From contig NZ_CP012982.1 in assembly GCF_001411495.1 (NCBI RefSeq), positions 3,286,001 to 3,350,000 on the forward strand: a DNA stretch of 64,000 bases. Direction: 5' to 3'. This document shows positions 49,565 through 59,281 of the stretch, piece by piece (position 1 is the stretch's first letter; each line of letters starts with the position of its first letter). The notes beneath the pieces are model-generated. The model made no database searches. It was not told the DNA's origin and saw only the letters and a list, made by a program, of their open reading frames with translations. Both the position numbers and the translations under genes were made by a program. This DNA is from Burkholderia cepacia ATCC 25416. Lineage in GTDB: Bacteria > Pseudomonadota > Gammaproteobacteria > Burkholderiales > Burkholderiaceae.

Positions 49565-50983
49565 ATGACAGCTCGCCCCGCGTTCCCGTCTCCCGACGCC
49601 TCCGGCACCGCCGCGCCGCGCGCCCCTTCCCGCCTTCTGCGCCGCGCGGCATTCGCGATCGGCGCCGCCGTGCTCGGCTACGGCGCGTTCGCGATCGCGT
49701 TTCCCGCGCAGGTACCGGCGGCGATCGGCACCGTCGTCGCCGACTGGACGGGGGCGAACCCGCATCCGGTCGTGCTGCAGCGGCCCGCCGCGCAGCCGCT
49801 GTCGACAGTCGCGCAGCTCGGGCGCGCGCTGTTCGCCGACCCGTCGCTGTCCGCGTCGGGCAAGCAGTCGTGCGCGTCGTGCCACAGCCCCGATCACGCG
49901 TACGGCCCGCCGAACGCGCTCGACGTGCAGCCGGGCGGCCTCGCGATGACGCAGCAGGGTTATCGCCCGCCGCCGTCATTGATGTACCTGTACCGCCAGC
50001 CGAACTTCAGCATCGGCCCCGACGCCGGTGAAAACGACGCCGCACCGAGCGTCGCGCAGCAGGCCGCTTCGGCTGCCGGCGTGGTGAAGGCGCAGAAGGT
50101 GGCCGGCACGTCGGCCGCGCCGCAACTCGTGCCGCAGGGCGGGATGTTCTGGGATGGCCGCGCCGATACGCTGCAGCAGCAGGCATTCGGCCCGCTGCTG
50201 AATCCGGTCGAGATGGCGAACGCGAGCATCGACGACGTCGCGCGCAAGCTCGCGCAGTCGTCGCACCGCGCCCAGCTCGAGCAACTGTTCGGCGCACGCG
50301 TGTTCGACAGCCCGCAGCTCGCGGTATCGGAAGCGATGTTCGCGATCGCGCGCTACCAGGTGGAGGATCCGTCGTTCCACCCGTACAACAGCAAGTACGA
50401 TCGCTGGCTCGAAGGCCGTGCTCGGCTGACTCGTGCCGAACTGCGGGGGCTACGCCTGTTCAACAACCCGGACAAGGCGAATTGCGCGGGCTGCCACCTG
50501 TCGAAGCCCGGCAAGGACGGATTGCCGCCGATGTTTACCGACTACCAGTACGAGGCGCTCGGTGTGCCGCGCAACCAGCAGCTCGCGCAGAACCGCAACC
50601 CGGCGTTTCACGATCTCGGCGTGTGCGGGCCGTTCCGCGACGACCTGAAGGACCAGACGCAGTATTGCGGGATGTTCCTCACGCCGACGCTGCGCAACTC
50701 GGCGACGCGCCATGTGTTCTTCCACAACGGCGTGTTCCACACGCTCGACCAGGTGATGGCGTTCTACAACGAGCGCAGCATCTCGCCGCAGAAGTTCTAT
50801 TCGCGCGGCGCGGACGGCAAGGTCGACGAGTACGACGACATTCCGCCGAAATACCGCGCGAACGTCGACGTGACCGATGCGCCGTTCGATCGCAAGCCGG
50901 GCGACAAGCCTGCGATGACGGCGCAGGACATCAGGGATATCGAAGCGTTTCTGGGAACGTTGAACGACGAGCCGGCGCGCTGA
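49565..50983 (+). CDS. Di-haem cytochrome c peroxidase-family protein
   Basis: A 472-residue membrane-anchored or periplasmic protein. A signal/anchor helix (RRAAFAIGAAVLGYGAFAIA) is followed by two CxxCH haem sites: CASCH near residue 103 and CAGCH near residue 310. FWDGRADTLQQQAFGPLLNP and HVFFHNGVFHTLDQVMAFYN are typical of CcpA/MauG-like di-haem enzymes. It probably reduces peroxide or transfers electrons in the periplasm. The ATG at 49565 begins just before the anchor; the longer frame from 49472 overlaps the terminator. Confidence 0.88.
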   Translation: MTARPAFPSPDASGTAAPRAPSRLLRRAAFAIGAAVLGYGAFAIAFPAQVPAAIGTVVADWTGANPHPVVLQRPAAQPLSTVAQLGRALFADPSLSASGKQSCASCHSPDHAYGPPNALDVQPGGLAMTQQGYRPPPSLMYLYRQPNFSIGPDAGENDAAPSVAQQAASAAGVVKAQKVAGTSAAPQLVPQGGMFWDGRADTLQQQAFGPLLNPVEMANASIDDVARKLAQSSHRAQLEQLFGARVFDSPQLAVSEAMFAIARYQVEDPSFHPYNSKYDRWLEGRARLTRAELRGLRLFNNPDKANCAGCHLSKPGKDGLPPMFTDYQYEALGVPRNQQLAQNRNPAFHDLGVCGPFRDDLKDQTQYCGMFLTPTLRNSATRHVFFHNGVFHTLDQVMAFYNERSISPQKFYSRGADGKVDEYDDIPPKYRANVDVTDAPFDRKPGDKPAMTAQDIRDIEAFLGTLNDEPAR

Positions 50984-51019
50984 CAGGCCGGCTGTCGATT
51001 GCCGTTCGCGCCGTGTTCG

Positions 51020-51751
51020 TCAGCGACGAGCACGGATGCACAGGAAGGCCGGCGCCAGCGACAGCTCCGCATGAAGCCGCTCCGATACGGCCTTCATCTC
51101 GGGTAGCGGTGTCGGTTCGACGAAACGGTCGAGACGCCAGCCGGCGTCGGCGAGCGCATTCAGGATGTCGGCGAGCGGCCGGCGCCAGGCCTCGACATAG
51201 GGTTTCGGTTCGCCGAAGCCCGACCAATGGAAGCCGAAACGGCTCGTATCGAAGTACGTGCCGTCCCCACGCGTGCGTTCGTCCATCCAGTCGCGCATCG
51301 GATGCGCCATCGAGAACACCAGCGTCGCGCCCGGCCGCGCGACGCGTCTGAATTCGCGCAGCGTCGGCGTCAGATCGCGCACGTAGTCGAACGCGAGCGA
51401 GCACAGGATCTTGTCGAAAGCGTGGTCGGGCAGCCAGTCGAGCCGCGCCGCGAGATCGCCCTCCGCGACGTCGACCGCGAGCCCCGCGCAACGCGCCTTC
51501 GCGAGCGCGACCATCTCGGGCGTGATGTCGAACGCGTGGACGGTCGCACCGTGGCGCGCGAGGTGCTCGCTGCAGATGCCGGGCCCGCAGCCGGCGTCGA
51601 GCACCGTCAGGCCGTCGACGTCGCCGAGCAGCGCCATCGTAGCCGGCCGCTCGTAAAGCGCGTTGTGCGCCTTGGTCGGCGCGATGTCCGCGTAGCGTTG
51701 CGCGAAGCTCGCATACACGCGGCGGGCGGACGGTTCGTTCGGGTCGGTCAT
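51020..51751 (-). CDS. Class I SAM-dependent methyltransferase
   Basis: A 243-residue methyltransferase. SAM-binding motif I is LTVLDAGCGPGICSEHLARH. Motif II is near HAFDITPEMVALAKARC, and the later motif is FDKILCSLAFDYVRDLTPTL. The C-terminal region (MRDWMDERTRGDGTYFDTSR) is common in small-molecule methyltransferases. The substrate is unknown. The ATG at 51751 starts MTDPNEPSARR. It is a lone minus-strand gene between the peroxidase and the FAD oxidase. Confidence 0.87.
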   Translation of the reverse strand: MTDPNEPSARRVYASFAQRYADIAPTKAHNALYERPATMALLGDVDGLTVLDAGCGPGICSEHLARHGATVHAFDITPEMVALAKARCAGLAVDVAEGDLAARLDWLPDHAFDKILCSLAFDYVRDLTPTLREFRRVARPGATLVFSMAHPMRDWMDERTRGDGTYFDTSRFGFHWSGFGEPKPYVEAWRRPLADILNALADAGWRLDRFVEPTPLPEMKAVSERLHAELSLAPAFLCIRARR

Positions 51752-51830
51752 GCGGCATCCGTCGGTGGAGACTGGGCAGGCCGATTCTGCCCGATCCGAC
51801 GGCGGCTGGCGACCTGGCCTCGCGCCGGCG

Positions 51831-53141
51831 TCAGGACAGGCTGTCGAGCAACCGATACCACGCGACCCCGGCCGCGATATAGAAGCGCTGCAACCCGTGC
51901 AACGGGATCGGGCGGATCGGCGTGACCCGGAACGGCAGCGGCAGTTGCGCATCGCCCGACAGGTGCGCGGCCAGGTGCTTGCCGAGCGTCGTCGCCATCG
52001 CGATGCCGCGGCCGTTGTAGCCGAGCGCGATCGTCACGCCCGGCGCGGGCTCGTGCACGTGCGGCAGGAAATCCGCGGTGATCGCGACGCGCCCCGCCCA
52101 GCGGTATTCGAACCGGACGCCCTTCAGTTGCGGATACAGCAGCGCCGTCGCGCGTTCGAGGTGGCGCCAGTCGCTCGGCGCGCGCGGGTCGGCGAACGGG
52201 CCGCGGCCGCCCATCAGCAGGCGCCCGGCCGCGTCACGGCGGAAGTACAGCAGCAGACGCCGCGCATCCGATGCAACCTCGCCGCCGACGAGGATGTCGC
52301 GGCCAAGCGCCGGCGCGAGCGGTTCCGTCGCGACGATGAAACTGTTCGCGGCGATCACCGACTGGCGCAAGCCGGGCCACAGCCCGTCCGTGTAGCCGTT
52401 GGTCGCGATCACGACGCGTTCGGCCGACAGCGTCGCGCCGCCGGACGTCGCGATCCGCCAGCGGCCGTCGGCGCGCGTCAGCCCGACGGCGCGGGTCGAC
52501 CCATGCACGACCGCCCCGCTCGCCTGCGCCGCGCGCACGAGGCCGCGCGTATAACCGAGCGGCTGCACGCTGCCGGCGCGGCGATCGATCCAGCCGCCCG
52601 CATACGCCGGCGTGCCGAGCCGACGCGCGACGTCGTCGCGGCCAAGCACGTCGACCGGCGCGCCGCGCGCGGCCCATTGCTGCGCCCGACGTGCGACCGT
52701 GTCGAGCATCGCGGCGGTCGGCGCCGGCTGGATCCAGCCGGCGCGACGCGCATCGCAGTCGATTCCGTACCGCGCGATCAGGTCGAACACCGTGTCGGCC
52801 GCGCCGCCGACGATGCCGGCAAGCTGTTCGCCGGCCTCGTCGCCGAACCGGCGTACCAGTTCGTCGGGGTCGTATTTCAGCCCGGGAATCACCTGCCCGC
52901 CGTTGCGGCCCGATGCGCCCCAGCCCGGCTGCGCGCCGTCGATCACGCGGACGTCGACGCCGCGTTCGGCCAGATGAAGTGCGGTCGACAGGCCCGTGAA
53001 GCCCGCGCCGACGATCGCCACGTCGCACGACACGGACGCGTCGAGCGCGGGCGTATCGGGCGCCGGCGCGGCGGTTGCCGCCCACAGCGAATCCGGCCAC
53101 TGCGCGTCGGGCCGTCCGGGTGCCGCGTTCGTTGCGCTCAT
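51831..53141 (-). CDS. FAD-dependent (DadA/PuuB-like) oxidoreductase
   Basis: A 436-residue flavoprotein. The FAD-binding Rossmann motif is [20 protein letters not shown], followed by [13 protein letters not shown], typical of the DAO family (DadA, PuuB). C-terminal parts include [20 protein letters not shown] and [20 protein letters not shown]. It probably oxidises the amino acid or amine delivered by the adjacent ABC transporter; PuuB-like gamma-glutamyl-polyamine oxidase is one possibility. Its ATG overlaps the ATPase stop (ATGA), so they are coupled. Confidence 0.87.
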   Translation of the reverse strand: MSATNAAPGRPDAQWPDSLWAATAAPAPDTPALDASVSCDVAIVGAGFTGLSTALHLAERGVDVRVIDGAQPGWGASGRNGGQVIPGLKYDPDELVRRFGDEAGEQLAGIVGGAADTVFDLIARYGIDCDARRAGWIQPAPTAAMLDTVARRAQQWAARGAPVDVLGRDDVARRLGTPAYAGGWIDRRAGSVQPLGYTRGLVRAAQASGAVVHGSTRAVGLTRADGRWRIATSGGATLSAERVVIATNGYTDGLWPGLRQSVIAANSFIVATEPLAPALGRDILVGGEVASDARRLLLYFRRDAAGRLLMGGRGPFADPRAPSDWRHLERATALLYPQLKGVRFEYRWAGRVAITADFLPHVHEPAPGVTIALGYNGRGIAMATTLGKHLAAHLSGDAQLPLPFRVTPIRPIPLHGLQRFYIAAGVAWYRLLDSLS

Positions 53142-53893
53142 GTTCGATCCGGGTGGTCGGCGCCGTCCGACGCCAGCAGGCGGCGCAGGAATTCCTGCGT
53201 GCGGGGATGGGTCGGCTGCGTGAGCACGTCGCGCGCCGGTCCGCTTTCGCAGATCGTGCCGTCGTGCAGGAAGCACACGCGATCGGCCACCTCGCGTGCG
53301 AATGCCATTTCGTGCGTGACGACCACCATGGTCATCCCGTCGCGGGCGAGCCCGCGCATCACGCCGAGCACTTCGCCGACGAGCTCGGGGTCGAGCGCCG
53401 ACGTCGGCTCGTCGAACAGGATCGCCTGCGGCGCCATCGCGAGCGCGCGTGCGATCGCGACGCGCTGCTGCTGGCCGCCCGACAGTTCCGACGGATACGC
53501 GTTCATCCGGTGCGAAAGCCCGACCTTGTCGAGCAGCGCACGCGCCTGCTCGCGTGCCTGCGCCGCCGGCATGCGCCGCACGTGCACGGGCCCTTCCATC
53601 ACGTTCTCGAGCGCCGTGCGGTGCGCGAACAGGTTGAAGCGCTGGAACACCATGCCAACCCGCATCCGCAGTTCGTGGATCCGCTTCGAATGCGCGTCGA
53701 CCTTCACGCCGTCGATCGTGATCGACCCTTCGTCGTAGGTCTCGAAGCCGTTGATACAGCGCAGCACGGTCGACTTGCCGGAACCGGACGGCCCGATCAG
53801 GCACACGACTTCACCCGCCTGCACGTCGAGGCTCACGCCCTTCAGCACCGCGTGCTGCTGAAACCGTTTATGGATGGCATCGATCCGGATCAT
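53138..53893 (-). CDS. Polar amino-acid ABC transporter ATP-binding protein
   Basis: A 251-residue ATPase of the HisP/GlnQ group. Walker A is GPSGSGKST, the signature motif is [15 protein letters not shown], Walker B is [14 protein letters not shown], and the H-loop follows [17 protein letters not shown]. It powers uptake through the adjacent permease. It overlaps the permease stop at its 5' end and the FAD oxidase start at its 3' end, an unbroken coupled operon. Confidence 0.93.
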   Translation of the reverse strand: MIRIDAIHKRFQQHAVLKGVSLDVQAGEVVCLIGPSGSGKSTVLRCINGFETYDEGSITIDGVKVDAHSKRIHELRMRVGMVFQRFNLFAHRTALENVMEGPVHVRRMPAAQAREQARALLDKVGLSHRMNAYPSELSGGQQQRVAIARALAMAPQAILFDEPTSALDPELVGEVLGVMRGLARDGMTMVVVTHEMAFAREVADRVCFLHDGTICESGPARDVLTQPTHPRTQEFLRRLLASDGADHPDRT

Positions 53894-54546
53894 GCGCCCC
53901 TCCTCAGTGCGAGCCGCTTGCCGAGCCGGTTCACGCCGAACATCAGCGGCAGGCCGAGCGCGAGATACAGCAGCGCGACGAGCGTGTAGACGCTCATGTT
54001 CTGGAACGTCGACGACGCGATCAGCTGGCCGGCGCGCGTGATCTCGGCGACCGTGATCGTCGACGCGACCGACGAATCCTTCAGCAACATCACCAGCGTG
54101 TTGCCGTACGGCGGCAGCGCGATGCGGAACGCCTGCGGCAGCACCACGCGCCGCATGATCATCGGCCCGCGCATGCCGATCGCGTGCGCGGCCTCGATCT
54201 GGCCGCGGTCGATCGCCTCGATGCCCGCGCGGAAGTTCTCGGCCTGATACGCCGAATACGCGATGCCGAGACCGAGCACGCCAGCCTGGAATGCCGACAG
54301 TTGCACGCCGAGATCAGGCAGCACGAAGTACATGTAAAACAGCTGCACGATGATCGGCAGCCCGCGGATCACGTTGACGATCGTGCTGCCGGCCGTCGAG
54401 ACGGCACGATTGCGCGACACCTTCAGCAGCGCAAAGATCAGCCCGAGCACCGAGCTGAGCACGAACGCGCATGCGGTGATCTCGATCGTGACCACCGCGC
54501 CCTTCAGCAGGATCGGCAGGAAATCGATCGCATTCTGGAAAAACAT
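53890..54546 (-). CDS. Polar amino-acid ABC transporter permease
   Basis: A 218-residue inner-membrane protein with about five helices and the HisM/GlnP-type signature: [20 protein letters not shown] at the start, [20 protein letters not shown], and the EAA loop region [20 protein letters not shown]. Only one permease gene is present, so it should act as a homodimer. Its stop overlaps the ATPase start. Confidence 0.92.
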   Translation of the reverse strand: MFFQNAIDFLPILLKGAVVTIEITACAFVLSSVLGLIFALLKVSRNRAVSTAGSTIVNVIRGLPIIVQLFYMYFVLPDLGVQLSAFQAGVLGLGIAYSAYQAENFRAGIEAIDRGQIEAAHAIGMRGPMIMRRVVLPQAFRIALPPYGNTLVMLLKDSSVASTITVAEITRAGQLIASSTFQNMSVYTLVALLYLALGLPLMFGVNRLGKRLALRRGA

Positions 54547-54634
54547 GAGGCCTCCTATGCGACGGCCGGACGGCCCGCCGCCGGGAATGCCCGCGACGCG
54601 CGGGCGATGCCGGTCGGGAATCGAATGCCGACGC

Positions 54635-55411
54635 TCAGCTCATGTGCCACTTCTGCAGGATCTGCTGCAGCGTGCCGTCGCTCTTCATCTTGCGGATCGC
54701 GCCGTTGAGCTGTTCGAGCGTCGCAGTGTCACCCTTACGCACGATGAAGCACACCTGCCCCTTCACGACGCTCTGGTATTCCGGCACGAGCCGCACCTGG
54801 CGATTGACGCCGTGTTCGATCTGGTACGCGACGATCGGCTGGTCGGCGAAGCCGGCCTTGATGCGCCCGAGCGCGACGTCGCGCATGATGTCGGCGATCG
54901 AATCGTAGGTCCGGACTTCCTTGAAGATGCCCTTCTTGTTGAGCGCATCGACGAACGCCGTGCCGACCTGCGCGCCGACCACCTGGTCCTTGAAATCGTC
55001 CATCGACGTATAGCGGCCCGGGTCGTCGGCCTTCACGATCAGGCCTTCGCCGAATGAGTAGACGGTGTCGGAGAAATCGACGACCTGCTGGCGCGCCGGC
55101 GTCTTCAGCATCGCGGCCGAGATGATGTCGATCTTCTGCGTGGTGAGCGACGGGATCAGCGCCGAGAACACGGTCTGCTGCACGTCGACGCGAAACCCGG
55201 CCGACTTCCCGGCTGCCGTGATCGCATCGACCATCATCCCCTGGATCGAATTGCTCTTGACGTCGAGAAACGTGAACGGCACGCCGGTGGCCGTCGCGCC
55301 GACCTTCAGCGTCGGCTCGGCCGCAACGGCACCCGCCGATGCCGTGGAGAGGGCAATACAGGTGGCGAAACCGGCGGCCAGTGCGCCGAACCGCTTGATG
55401 AACGGAACCAT
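54635..55411 (-). CDS. Polar amino-acid ABC transporter substrate-binding protein
   Basis: A 258-residue periplasmic binding protein (family 3). The signal peptide runs MVPFIKRFGALAAGFATCIA through GAVAAE. The mature start TLKVGATATGVPFTFLDVKS and the later VVDFSDTVYSFGEGLIVKAD and VQQTVFSALIPSLTTQKIDI are typical. GGAG precedes the ATG. First gene of the transporter operon; IclR-type operators lie upstream. The ligand is unknown. Confidence 0.92.
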   Translation of the reverse strand: MVPFIKRFGALAAGFATCIALSTASAGAVAAEPTLKVGATATGVPFTFLDVKSNSIQGMMVDAITAAGKSAGFRVDVQQTVFSALIPSLTTQKIDIISAAMLKTPARQQVVDFSDTVYSFGEGLIVKADDPGRYTSMDDFKDQVVGAQVGTAFVDALNKKGIFKEVRTYDSIADIMRDVALGRIKAGFADQPIVAYQIEHGVNRQVRLVPEYQSVVKGQVCFIVRKGDTATLEQLNGAIRKMKSDGTLQQILQKWHMS

Positions 55412-55515
55412 GGTGACTCCTTCTCGAATAATCCGGGCGCCGGCCGGTCGCTGATCGACACTGCGACGATGGCCCGATCTTAAAACGAATCAAAAACATC
55501 GCAAATAGATTTTTG

Positions 55516-55534
55516 CGTATCGATATTCGATACG
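55516..55534. promoter_or_regulatory. Candidate IclR operator
   Basis: Perfect inverted repeat CGTATCGA / TCGATACG with a 3-nt spacer, in the divergent region between the transporter operon and the IclR-type gene. A second partly related palindrome (GATATCGAATCGAT) follows about 10 bases later. Confidence 0.55.
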
Positions 55535-55570
55535 CTATGATGCGATATCGAATCGATTCCGCTCCTCGCC

Positions 55571-56362
55571 ATGGAAACGTCGCCCGACCAAACAAACGAT
55601 CTGCTGTTCAACCAGTCGCTGGAAAAAGGGCTGAACGTGCTGCGCGCGTTCAGCGCGAAACGGCGCACGATGACGCTGGCGGAGGTGGCCGACGCGGCGG
55701 GGATGACGAAAAGCTCCGCGCAGCGGATGGTCTATACGCTCGAGAAGCTCGGCTACATCCGCAAGCATCCGGTCACGCGGCGTTACCAGCTCACGCCGCA
55801 CGTGATGCGGATCGGCTTCAACTATCTCGCCGCCGACACGTTGATCGACGTCGCGAATCCGTTCCTGTCCGAGCTCACGAACCTGACCGGCGAAACCACC
55901 AACCTCACCGAGCCGGACGAGGACGAAATGGTGTACGTCGCGCGTTTCGTGTCGACCAAGTTCGTGCCGATTCACATGCCGATCGGCAGCCGCATCCCGA
56001 TGTACTGCACCGGCAGCGGCCGCGCGTTCCTGAGCGCGTTGGCGCCGGAAGAAGCACGCGCGCGGCTCGACGACATGGCGCGCACGCCGCATACGCCGCG
56101 CACGGTCACGGCGCTCGACGATCTCGTCGCGCTGCTCGACAGCGCGCGACGGGAAGGCTACGCGACCAACCAGGAAGAACTGTTCATCGGGGACATGTCG
56201 ATCGCGGCGCCCGTGCTCGGCAGTCAGGGGCAGCCGGTCGCGGCCGTGCACGTGGTCGCGCCGACGAGCCGCTGGACGTTCGATGACGCGCGCCGCAAGC
56301 TCGCGCCGGCGGTGATCGACTGCGCGCGCGGGATCAGCAATTCGATCCGGACGCTTGAATAG
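55571..56362 (+). CDS. IclR-family transcriptional regulator
   Basis: A 263-residue regulator. The N-terminal winged helix-turn-helix reads LFNQSLEKGLNVLRAFSAKR and LAEVADAAGMTKSSAQRMVY, and the C-terminal effector domain includes PIGSRIPMYCTGSGRAFLSA and EELFIGDMSIAAPVLGSQGQ. It is divergent from the amino-acid ABC transporter/oxidase operon and is the likely regulator of it. No strong binding site precedes the ATG. Confidence 0.92.
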   Translation: METSPDQTNDLLFNQSLEKGLNVLRAFSAKRRTMTLAEVADAAGMTKSSAQRMVYTLEKLGYIRKHPVTRRYQLTPHVMRIGFNYLAADTLIDVANPFLSELTNLTGETTNLTEPDEDEMVYVARFVSTKFVPIHMPIGSRIPMYCTGSGRAFLSALAPEEARARLDDMARTPHTPRTVTALDDLVALLDSARREGYATNQEELFIGDMSIAAPVLGSQGQPVAAVHVVAPTSRWTFDDARRKLAPAVIDCARGISNSIRTLE

Positions 56363-56416
56363 CGTCGGCGAAATGGCACACGGCGTGCCGTTGCATTGCG
56401 CAACGGCGTTCGATCG

Positions 56417-56869
56417 CTACTGTGGCTTGGGCGAATGCTCGGTCCGATAGGTACGGTTCGGGCGCGATACGAGTTGCTTCGCTGCAACGTCCAGTTCCTT
56501 GCCGTGATACAGATCGATGCATTTCAGGAAGTCGAACTTCACATCCCTGACCTCAGATTCGACAACCGGATTTCGATAGTCACGGGCCAGATACTTCGCG
56601 ACCAGCGCGTGGATCACGTCCGGCGCACGTTCCATGTCGTAGTAGGTCCAGTCACGCAACGCGCTGGTGCTGCTGCCGATGTCCTTGCTCGCGCCGGGCG
56701 CCTGCTTGTATGCGGTAGCCAGACATTCCGCGAGCACCATGTCCTTGAAGTTCTGGAGATAAGTTCGTGAGCCTGCCTCAGGCGCCGCTTGTGCGGCGTC
56801 CTTCGCCACGACCATCGCCGGTTGAAACGCGATGCACACTAACGCGGCAGCGATCCGGACTCCCCTCAT
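56417..56869 (-). CDS. tai4: T6SS amidase immunity protein Tai4
   Basis: A 150-residue exported protein. Signal peptide MRGVRIAAALVCIAFQPAMV-VAKDAAQA, then the Tai4 fold: LQNFKDMVLAECLATAYKQA, TSALRDWTYYDMERAPDVIH, and KFDFLKCIDLYHGKELDVAA. Its Cys residues can form disulfides. Tai4 neutralises the peptidoglycan amidase Tae4 in the periplasm. The ATG overlaps the Tae4 stop (ATGA). The locus is visibly less GC-rich than its flanks. Confidence 0.85.
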   Translation of the reverse strand: MRGVRIAAALVCIAFQPAMVVAKDAAQAAPEAGSRTYLQNFKDMVLAECLATAYKQAPGASKDIGSSTSALRDWTYYDMERAPDVIHALVAKYLARDYRNPVVESEVRDVKFDFLKCIDLYHGKELDVAAKQLVSRPNRTYRTEHSPKPQ

Positions 56870-57366
56870 GACAGGCTCCAAAAATTTGCGCGATCGGTAC
56901 GATACCGCGCGCCCGGTTCGTTGAAGTAACAATGGTCGTAACACGTCCGCCCATTGAACAGCGTGGCGTGGCCCTGTGCATCGCTCCACCCCGACACCTC
57001 GAACAGGATGACGCCCTGCCGACCCGCAAGCGGCCCTCCGTTCGACGGCGGGTATTTGACGCCCTCAGCCTTCCCCCAGCGTTGCTCGAGAAAACGAATC
57101 AAGTCCCGGACACGAAAAAAGTATTGCCGATTGTCTCTGCCCGATACCGTTTGCTCGGGGATTCTCGGTATCACCATACCGGCTTCACCCAGGATATAAC
57201 TCATCCTCACCGCGCAAGTATTGCTCCATCGCTCTGTCGGATTCGGATTGTTGACGTTCCTCTCGACATATCCACCTATCACTTTCGCAACGCGCTCACC
57301 GGAATTTGCCGGGTCGTAGATTCGCTGAGATGCCGCCCATGCAACGGCAAATGATGGTCGTTTCAC
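56866..57366 (-). CDS. tae4: T6SS peptidoglycan amidase effector Tae4
   Basis: A 166-residue enzyme of the Tae4 family (NlpC/P60-like fold), which cuts peptidoglycan cross-links in rival cells. Cys51 in SNTCAVRMSY and His133 in GHATLFNG are the likely catalytic residues; Cys142 and Cys146 (TCYDHCYF) could form a disulfide. There is no signal peptide, as expected for a T6SS cargo. The start is GTG at 57366, with AAGGAG close upstream. The immunity gene overlaps its stop. No VgrG or Hcp gene lies next to this pair. Confidence 0.88.
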   Translation of the reverse strand: MKRPSFAVAWAASQRIYDPANSGERVAKVIGGYVERNVNNPNPTERWSNTCAVRMSYILGEAGMVIPRIPEQTVSGRDNRQYFFRVRDLIRFLEQRWGKAEGVKYPPSNGGPLAGRQGVILFEVSGWSDAQGHATLFNGRTCYDHCYFNEPGARYRTDRANFWSLS

Positions 57367-57614
57367 TTTGGCTCCTTGTTGTTGAAATGAATTCGACTCG
57401 AGGGCAAACGCATCGAAGACTCGCTACGGCTCATGTGCTCCGAGAACCTTCGAATCCATCGAATCAGGGCGTTATGATGAGCGATTTGAAAGTTTTTTGT
57501 AATAATTCCAGTTTGCCGGACGCCGATCCTTCTTCTGCTTCACCCCCTCGTTTTCCCCGATCCCGTTCGCCTTGACTCGGTTCCTCCGATCGTCAACACT
57601 TCGCACATCGCAAG

Positions 57615-57624
57615 TGTGATCACA
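57615..57624. promoter_or_regulatory. Palindrome upstream of GntR-type gene
   Basis: TGTGATCACA, a perfect 10-bp palindrome, lies 32 bases before the TTG start of the GntR-family gene; a candidate autoregulatory operator. Confidence 0.35.
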
Positions 57625-57655
57625 GATCGCAGATCAATCCCAGGAGAACCCCGCC

Positions 57656-58366
57656 TTGGCGCCTCGTATCGTCCCGCCCGCACTGAAAGCCATCGAACAG
57701 GAAACGATGGCCGACAAGGTCTACCAGCAACTGCGCGAAGCGCTGATGAGCGGCCGTTTCGCGCCCGGCCAGGCGCTGAGCCTGCGCAGCGTCGCCGAGG
57801 CAGTCGGCTCGTCGACGATGCCGGTGCGTGCCGCGCTCACGCGGTTGCGCGCCGAGCGCGCGCTGGTCGACGGCCCGAACCGGGCGCTCGTCGTTCCGCC
57901 GATGACGCTCGACATGCTCGACGAACTGCGCGACGTGCGGATCGCCCTCGAAGGCTGCATCGCCGAGCGCGCGTGCGCCCGGATGAACGACGCGCAGATC
58001 GCGGTCGTGCGCAAGACCTGCGAGACGATGCAGGCACACGTCGAGGCCGGCCGCTCGCGCGCCTACCTGCAAAGCAATTTCGCGTTCCACAGCGCGATCT
58101 ACGCGCACGGCGCCAGCGAAAACACGCTCGCGATCGTCGAGAACCTGTGGATGCGTGTCGGCCCGTTCCTCAACATGGTCGCGCTCGACATTCCGCACAT
58201 GCGGCGCTCGATGGATGCGCACCGTGCCATCGTCGATGCACTCGAGCGACGCGACGGCGCGGGCGTGCGGGCCGGCATCGCGCTCGACATCGGCGGCGCC
58301 GCGCACGATCTCGCCGAGACGCTGCGGGCCGAACAGACACCGCGGACCGTGAACGCGAAACCGTAG
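57656..58366 (+). CDS. GntR-family regulator (FCD type)
   Basis: A 236-residue regulator. The winged helix-turn-helix (about 15-85) includes VYQQLREALMSGRFAPGQAL and SVAEAVGSSTMPVRAALTRL. The FCD domain (about 90-225) has LQSNFAFHSAIYAHGA and MDAHRAIVDALERRDGAGVR. Translation starts at TTG, with CCAGGAG close upstream. First gene of a catabolic run (SDR, BKACE, MFS), and probably its repressor. Confidence 0.88.
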   Translation: MAPRIVPPALKAIEQETMADKVYQQLREALMSGRFAPGQALSLRSVAEAVGSSTMPVRAALTRLRAERALVDGPNRALVVPPMTLDMLDELRDVRIALEGCIAERACARMNDAQIAVVRKTCETMQAHVEAGRSRAYLQSNFAFHSAIYAHGASENTLAIVENLWMRVGPFLNMVALDIPHMRRSMDAHRAIVDALERRDGAGVRAGIALDIGGAAHDLAETLRAEQTPRTVNAKP

Positions 58367-58439
58367 CCGCCGCCCGCCTCGACCCGCCGAATCGCGATCG
58401 GCCGCAATCCGACTACACCAACGATGGAGACAACCCGGC

Positions 58440-59246
58440 ATGACAGCTTCCGACCTGCTGAAACCCTATGACGGCCTGCGCGTCCTCGTGACGGGCGGCG
58501 CGTCGGGCATCGGTCTCGAAATCGCCGACGCGTTCGCCGAATGCGGCGCGCGCGTGCACGTGTGCGACGCCTCGCAAGCCGCGATCGCGGCGCTCGCCGA
58601 CCGGCCGCCGCGCGCCGCGGCCGGCGCGATCAGCGCGACGCTGGCCGATGTATCCGACCCGGCCGCCGTCGAGCGCGTGTTCGCCGACGTGTCGACCGGG
58701 CTCGGCGGCCTCGACGTGCTGGTCAACAACGCGGGTATCGCCGGCCCGACCGGCGGCATCGACGAAATCGACCCCGTGCAGTGGGAACAAACCGTCGCGA
58801 TCAACCTGAACGCGCAATTCCAGTTCGCGCGCCGCGCGGTGCCGCTGCTGCGCGAGTCGAAACACGGCGGCGCGATCATTGCACTGTCGTCGGTCGCCGG
58901 CCGGCTGGGCTATGCGTTCCGCACGCCGTATGCGGCCACCAAATGGGCGGTGGTCGGCCTCGTGAAGAGCCTCGCGATCGAACTCGGGCCGCTCGGCATC
59001 CGCGTGAACGCGATCCAGCCCGGCATCGTGCGCGGCCCGCGGATGCGCCGCGTGATCGAGGCGCGCGCGCAGCAGCTCGGCATCGGCTACGACGACATGG
59101 AGAAGCGCTATCTCGAGAAGATCTCGCTGCGGCGCATGACCGATCCGGCCGAGATCGCCGCGACCGCGCTGTTCCTGTGCTCGCCGGGCGGGCATGGCAT
59201 CACAGGGCAGGCGATCTCCGTCTGCGGCAACGTCGAAGTGCTCTGA
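58440..59246 (+). CDS. Short-chain dehydrogenase/reductase
   Basis: A 268-residue SDR enzyme. Cofactor loop TGGASGIG at about residues 18-25, NNAG near 96-99, catalytic Ser151, Tyr164 and Lys168 in SSVAGRLGYAFRTPYAATKW. The likely role is oxidation of a beta-hydroxy acid to the beta-keto acid used by the next gene (inference from context). GGAG precedes the ATG. It lies 73 nt after the GntR gene and 35 nt before the BKACE gene. Confidence 0.9.
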   Translation: MTASDLLKPYDGLRVLVTGGASGIGLEIADAFAECGARVHVCDASQAAIAALADRPPRAAAGAISATLADVSDPAAVERVFADVSTGLGGLDVLVNNAGIAGPTGGIDEIDPVQWEQTVAINLNAQFQFARRAVPLLRESKHGGAIIALSSVAGRLGYAFRTPYAATKWAVVGLVKSLAIELGPLGIRVNAIQPGIVRGPRMRRVIEARAQQLGIGYDDMEKRYLEKISLRRMTDPAEIAATALFLCSPGGHGITGQAISVCGNVEVL

Positions 59247-59281
59247 CGCGTCCTGCATCGTTCATCGAAAGGAATCCATCC

